This document shows, piece by piece, positions 7,260 through 8,713 of a DNA stretch of 8,713 nt. Location: assembly GCA_021778375.1 (NCBI GenBank), contig JAJYCM010000105.1, positions 1-8,713 of the forward strand, read 5' to 3'. Position 1 is the stretch's first letter; each line of letters starts with the position of its first letter. The notes under the pieces were generated by a model, which worked only from the letters and a program-made list of their open reading frames with translations, had not been told where the DNA came from and made no database searches. The stretch comes from Bacteroidota bacterium (GTDB lineage: Bacteria > Bacteroidota > Ignavibacteria > Ignavibacteriales > Ignavibacteriaceae). Position numbers and translations under genes: made by a program.

Positions 7260-7718
7260 TTAAGAAAAACTTACTAATACTTTAGCTTTTGTTATGTTAT
7301 TAAAATTAATTATTGTTTCGTTTTTTTGATCTGATTGAAAAATTAGGTTTTCGCCTTCAATACGTATTAATTTCCCTACTAATTTTTTGGTTTCATCGTT
7401 TGGCTTGTAGGAAATTTCAAATTTTCTGTTGATATGCTTCGGATATTGCTTTAAGAATTTTAAAGGTCTATCAACACCGGGCGAAGAAACTTCAAGACGG
7501 TAGGAAGAATCAATTAAGCCAAGGCTTTCGATTTGTTCTTCAATTTCCCGGCTGACTTTAGCACAATCGTCGGCGGAAACGTTTTTCTCACCGTCAATAA
7601 AGATTTCGATTATCCGGTTATTGGGATTGCCCCGAAAAATAATATCGACTAAGAAAAATCCATTGTCCTCCGATTTACCGGCAGCAATTTTTCTAATATT
7701 TTCATCAAATAAATTCAT
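7260..7718 (-). CDS. rimP: Ribosome maturation factor RimP
   Basis: RimP (formerly YhbC/P15a) binds the 30S head region and promotes its assembly. The 152-residue product shows the N-terminal alpha/beta domain with GFFLVDIIFRG and IIEIFIDGEKNVSADDCAKV (about 20-55), then the hallmark LEVSSPGVDRPL (75-86). A C-terminal SH3-like domain follows, with KKLVGKLIRIEGENLIF and a final strand. I chose the ATG at 7716-7718. A longer reading from a TTG at 7758-7760 would make a perfect hairpin and the promoter candidate part of the coding region, and would add residues not typical of the family. No good Shine-Dalgarno lies at normal distance; GAGGG in the hairpin's 3' arm is about 17 bases away. It is the first gene of the classical operon, 161 bases after lapA. 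Confidence 0.95.
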   Translation of the reverse strand: MNLFDENIRKIAAGKSEDNGFFLVDIIFRGNPNNRIIEIFIDGEKNVSADDCAKVSREIEEQIESLGLIDSSYRLEVSSPGVDRPLKFLKQYPKHINRKFEISYKPNDETKKLVGKLIRIEGENLIFQSDQKNETIINFNNITKAKVLVSFS

Positions 7719-7724
7719 AGAAAC

Positions 7725-7747
7725 AAAAATCGCCCTCAAGAGGGCGA
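7725..7747 (-). terminator. Perfect hairpin plus U tract in the rimP leader
   Basis: UCGCCCUC and GAGGGCGA (7730-7747) are exact inverted copies separated by AA. In practice this is a GC-rich seven-pair stem with a four-base loop. On the transcribed strand five U residues follow (7725-7729), the layout of an intrinsic terminator. On the other strand A runs flank both sides, so it would act only toward rimP. It ends six bases before the rimP ATG. It could stop transcripts from lapA, attenuate the operon, or act as a 5' stem-loop that protects the mRNA and limits ribosome entry. Confidence 0.65.
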
Positions 7748-7757
7748 AAAAGTTGAT

Positions 7758-7788
7758 CAAACTTAATACTATTTACGCCAATAAGCAA
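7758..7788 (-). promoter_or_regulatory. Candidate promoter for the rimP-nusA-infB operon, Bacteroidetes type
   Basis: On the minus strand TAAGTTTG (7758-7765) is an exact match to the TAnnTTTG -7 element described for Bacteroidetes sigma-A promoters. A TTG (7786-7788) lies 20 bases upstream, about where the -33 element is expected. Transcription would then start near 7750-7753, giving a leader of about 33 bases that consists almost entirely of the hairpin. Such short motifs arise by chance in A/T-rich DNA, and nothing here shows that this organism's sigma factor prefers this form. Confidence 0.35.
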
Positions 7789-7879
7789 GAAGTCACAATT
7801 AAGAAAATCTTCAAATAATAAAGAAATCGTTTCAGTAAGTTCGGCTAACCTTGTAGTATATTAAGTTCATTTTAGAAAA

Positions 7880-8113
7880 TCATTGTACCGGCGCGTTAAC
7901 TTCATTTGAAATTTTCTTCTTTGGTGAGACAAATATTGCCGAAACTATAAATCCAAGAATTATCCCGATGAAAAAAGAAATAGACATTAAAACAATTGTA
8001 GACATTTGGAATTTCCATAAGAAAACTCTCACGTTAATCATATCGGTGTTTTGGGATACGAATACCGTGAAGAGAATTACCAGGATCATCACTATTACAA
8101 TTTTTGTTCTCAT
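7880..8113 (-). CDS. LapA/DUF1049-type small membrane protein
   Basis: This 77-residue protein has two hydrophobic segments: about residues 4-20 (IVIVMILVILFTVFV) and about 36-60 (IVLMSISFFIGIILGFIVSAIF). They are joined by a short stretch with NTDMINVRVFLWKFQMS and followed by a basic tail, SPKKK. This is the plan of the LapA-domain (DUF1049) family: a first helix, an N-x-V-x-V-x-F-x-W strand-like link, then a Gly-rich second helix. LapA in E. coli is tied to lipopolysaccharide assembly control, but in this lineage the role is unproven. The ATG at 8111-8113 is chosen because GAGGT lies directly upstream at normal spacing; a TTG at 8132-8134 would swallow that site. It begins 37 bases after the rhodanese gene and is probably co-transcribed with it. 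Confidence 0.8.
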   Translation of the reverse strand: MRTKIVIVMILVILFTVFVSQNTDMINVRVFLWKFQMSTIVLMSISFFIGIILGFIVSAIFVSPKKKISNEVNAPVQ

Positions 8114-8117
8114 ACTT

Positions 8118-8122
8118 ACCTC
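8118..8122 (-). promoter_or_regulatory. Ribosome binding site that fixes the lapA-like start
   Basis: GAGGT lies four to five bases before the ATG at 8111-8113 and is preceded by a purine-rich AAAAGAAAA run. Its position favours this ATG over the in-frame TTG 21 bases upstream, shortening the protein from 84 to 77 residues. Confidence 0.65.
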
Positions 8123-8150
8123 TTTTCTTTTCAAATGGATTTAAGTACTG

Positions 8151-8675
8151 TTACTTTGTTACAGGATATCCTTTCTCTTTCCAATCCTGTGCAAAATCGT
8201 TCGGAAGATATAAGGCTTTTACATTTGTATAACCTAAATCAACAAGAGTTTTATAAGCCGGTCGGATATTTGGGCAATCGCTCCATGGACAGCAGCCGCA
8301 GTATATAACAATCTCCTTATTCTTAGGCAGGGATTTTACTGCATTCTTAATCGTTCCAATTCCTTCTTTAGATGAACCAGCTCCCGCATATTTTGCGCCG
8401 GTTATATGATCCTGGCTATATAAGAAACTAAATCCAACCTGAAGTACCAATGGTTTAGTGAATTTGGAGCGTTTCAGTTCACTTGCCAGGGCACTAGCGG
8501 AGATTGTTTGTGTAGCGCTTAATTGGTCCGATATTTTTGAAGTCTTTGCTTTGCCAGATTTCTCTGAAGATTTTTTTGTCTGTGCATTGACTGTAACAAC
8601 AGACAAAAATAAAACAATTAATAGAAAGGAAAATATTATTCTACTATTTGTGTTGTTGTTTTTTCCTAATAACAT
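8151..8675 (-). CDS. Exported rhodanese-like protein with a four-cysteine active loop
   Basis: The 174-residue protein starts with a signal peptide: a short N-region with Lys and Arg, a hydrophobic core at about 13-29, and probable cleavage near VNAQ (29-32). There is no lipobox cysteine. A Lys/Ser-rich linker (about 33-50) leads into a single rhodanese fold. ISASALASEL (58-67) and the HITGAKYAG element (90-98; family HIPGA) precede IVIYC at 122-126, where the catalytic cysteine is expected. The loop then reads CGCCPWSDCPN (126-136), with Cys at 126, 128, 129 and 134. This is longer than the usual C-x5-R loop, and the first basic residue is Arg138. The protein probably acts outside the cytoplasm in sulfur transfer, thiol chemistry or metal binding; the substrate is unknown. 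The ATG at 8673-8675 has GAGG seven bases upstream. Its promoter is not clearly in the window. Confidence 0.85.
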   Translation of the reverse strand: MLLGKNNNTNSRIIFSFLLIVLFLSVVTVNAQTKKSSEKSGKAKTSKISDQLSATQTISASALASELKRSKFTKPLVLQVGFSFLYSQDHITGAKYAGAGSSKEGIGTIKNAVKSLPKNKEIVIYCGCCPWSDCPNIRPAYKTLVDLGYTNVKALYLPNDFAQDWKEKGYPVTK

Positions 8676-8682
8676 TTTTGAG

Positions 8683-8686
8683 CCTC
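8683..8686 (-). promoter_or_regulatory. Ribosome binding site of the rhodanese-like gene
   Basis: GAGG lies seven bases before the ATG at 8673-8675 and supports this start, which gives an intact signal peptide. Only 27 more bases remain before the window edge, too few to judge a promoter. Confidence 0.6.
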
Positions 8687-8713
8687 ACATAGTTGTTAAG
8701 TTATATTTCTAAA

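Noticed and set aside
7719..7760. Longer RimP starting at a TTG (7758-7760)
   Set aside because: The extra 14 residues would be coded by the hairpin and promoter-candidate region and are not typical of RimP. The ATG at 7716-7718 gives the normal family length.
7833..7879. Terminator directly after the lapA-like gene
   Set aside because: Only weak pairing around AAGGTTAGCCGAACTT is possible, with a mismatch and no U tract after it.
8114..8134. Longer LapA-like protein starting at a TTG (8132-8134)
   Set aside because: It would place the good GAGGT ribosome binding site inside the coding region; the ATG at 8111-8113 fits that site.
8051..8308. Plus-strand ORF of 85 codons across the rhodanese-lapA junction
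   Set aside because: It lies antisense to two genes with recognisable products and has no family features or convincing initiation site.

Overview
The window is one co-directional block on the minus strand, about 36-37% GC by eye, so transcription runs from high to low coordinates. It looks like a member of the Bacteroidetes/Chlorobi (FCB) branch, most probably Ignavibacteria. Three things suggest this: the gene order rimP-nusA-infB-rbfA-truB-ribF-rpsO-pnp, a short NusA without the gamma-proteobacterial C-terminal repeats, and a TAnnTTTG-type promoter candidate before rimP. Unlike most Bacteroidetes, many genes have visible Shine-Dalgarno sequences (GGAGG, AGGAGG, GAGG). The taxonomic call is inference.

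Layout in transcription order: (1) an exported rhodanese-like protein with an unusual four-cysteine loop (8151-8675); (2) a small two-helix LapA/DUF1049-type membrane protein (7880-8113), probably co-transcribed with it; (3) a 161-nt gap holding a promoter candidate and a perfect terminator-like hairpin just before rimP; (4) the translation/ribosome-maturation operon: rimP, nusA, infB, rbfA, truB, ribF, rpsO and the first 265 codons of pnp, which runs off the left edge. No non-coding stretch exceeds 300 nt; the largest are 7719-7879 (161 nt) and 2060-2203 (144 nt).

The operon genes act together in making and using ribosomes. RimP and RbfA mature the 30S subunit, S15 is a primary 16S-binding protein, IF-2 starts translation, and TruB modifies tRNA. 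NusA controls elongation and termination, and PNPase degrades RNA. RibF makes FMN/FAD and is a customary passenger in this cluster.

I see no mobile element, CRISPR array, tRNA, rRNA, defence system or other clearly new system. What merits a second look lies between the genes: a hairpin at the rimP start, a terminator-like hairpin with a U6 tract overlapping the infB stop codon, and a hairpin before rpsO carrying a G-U/G-C pair step like that recognised by ribosomal protein S15. Together these suggest RNA-level control at three points of the operon.
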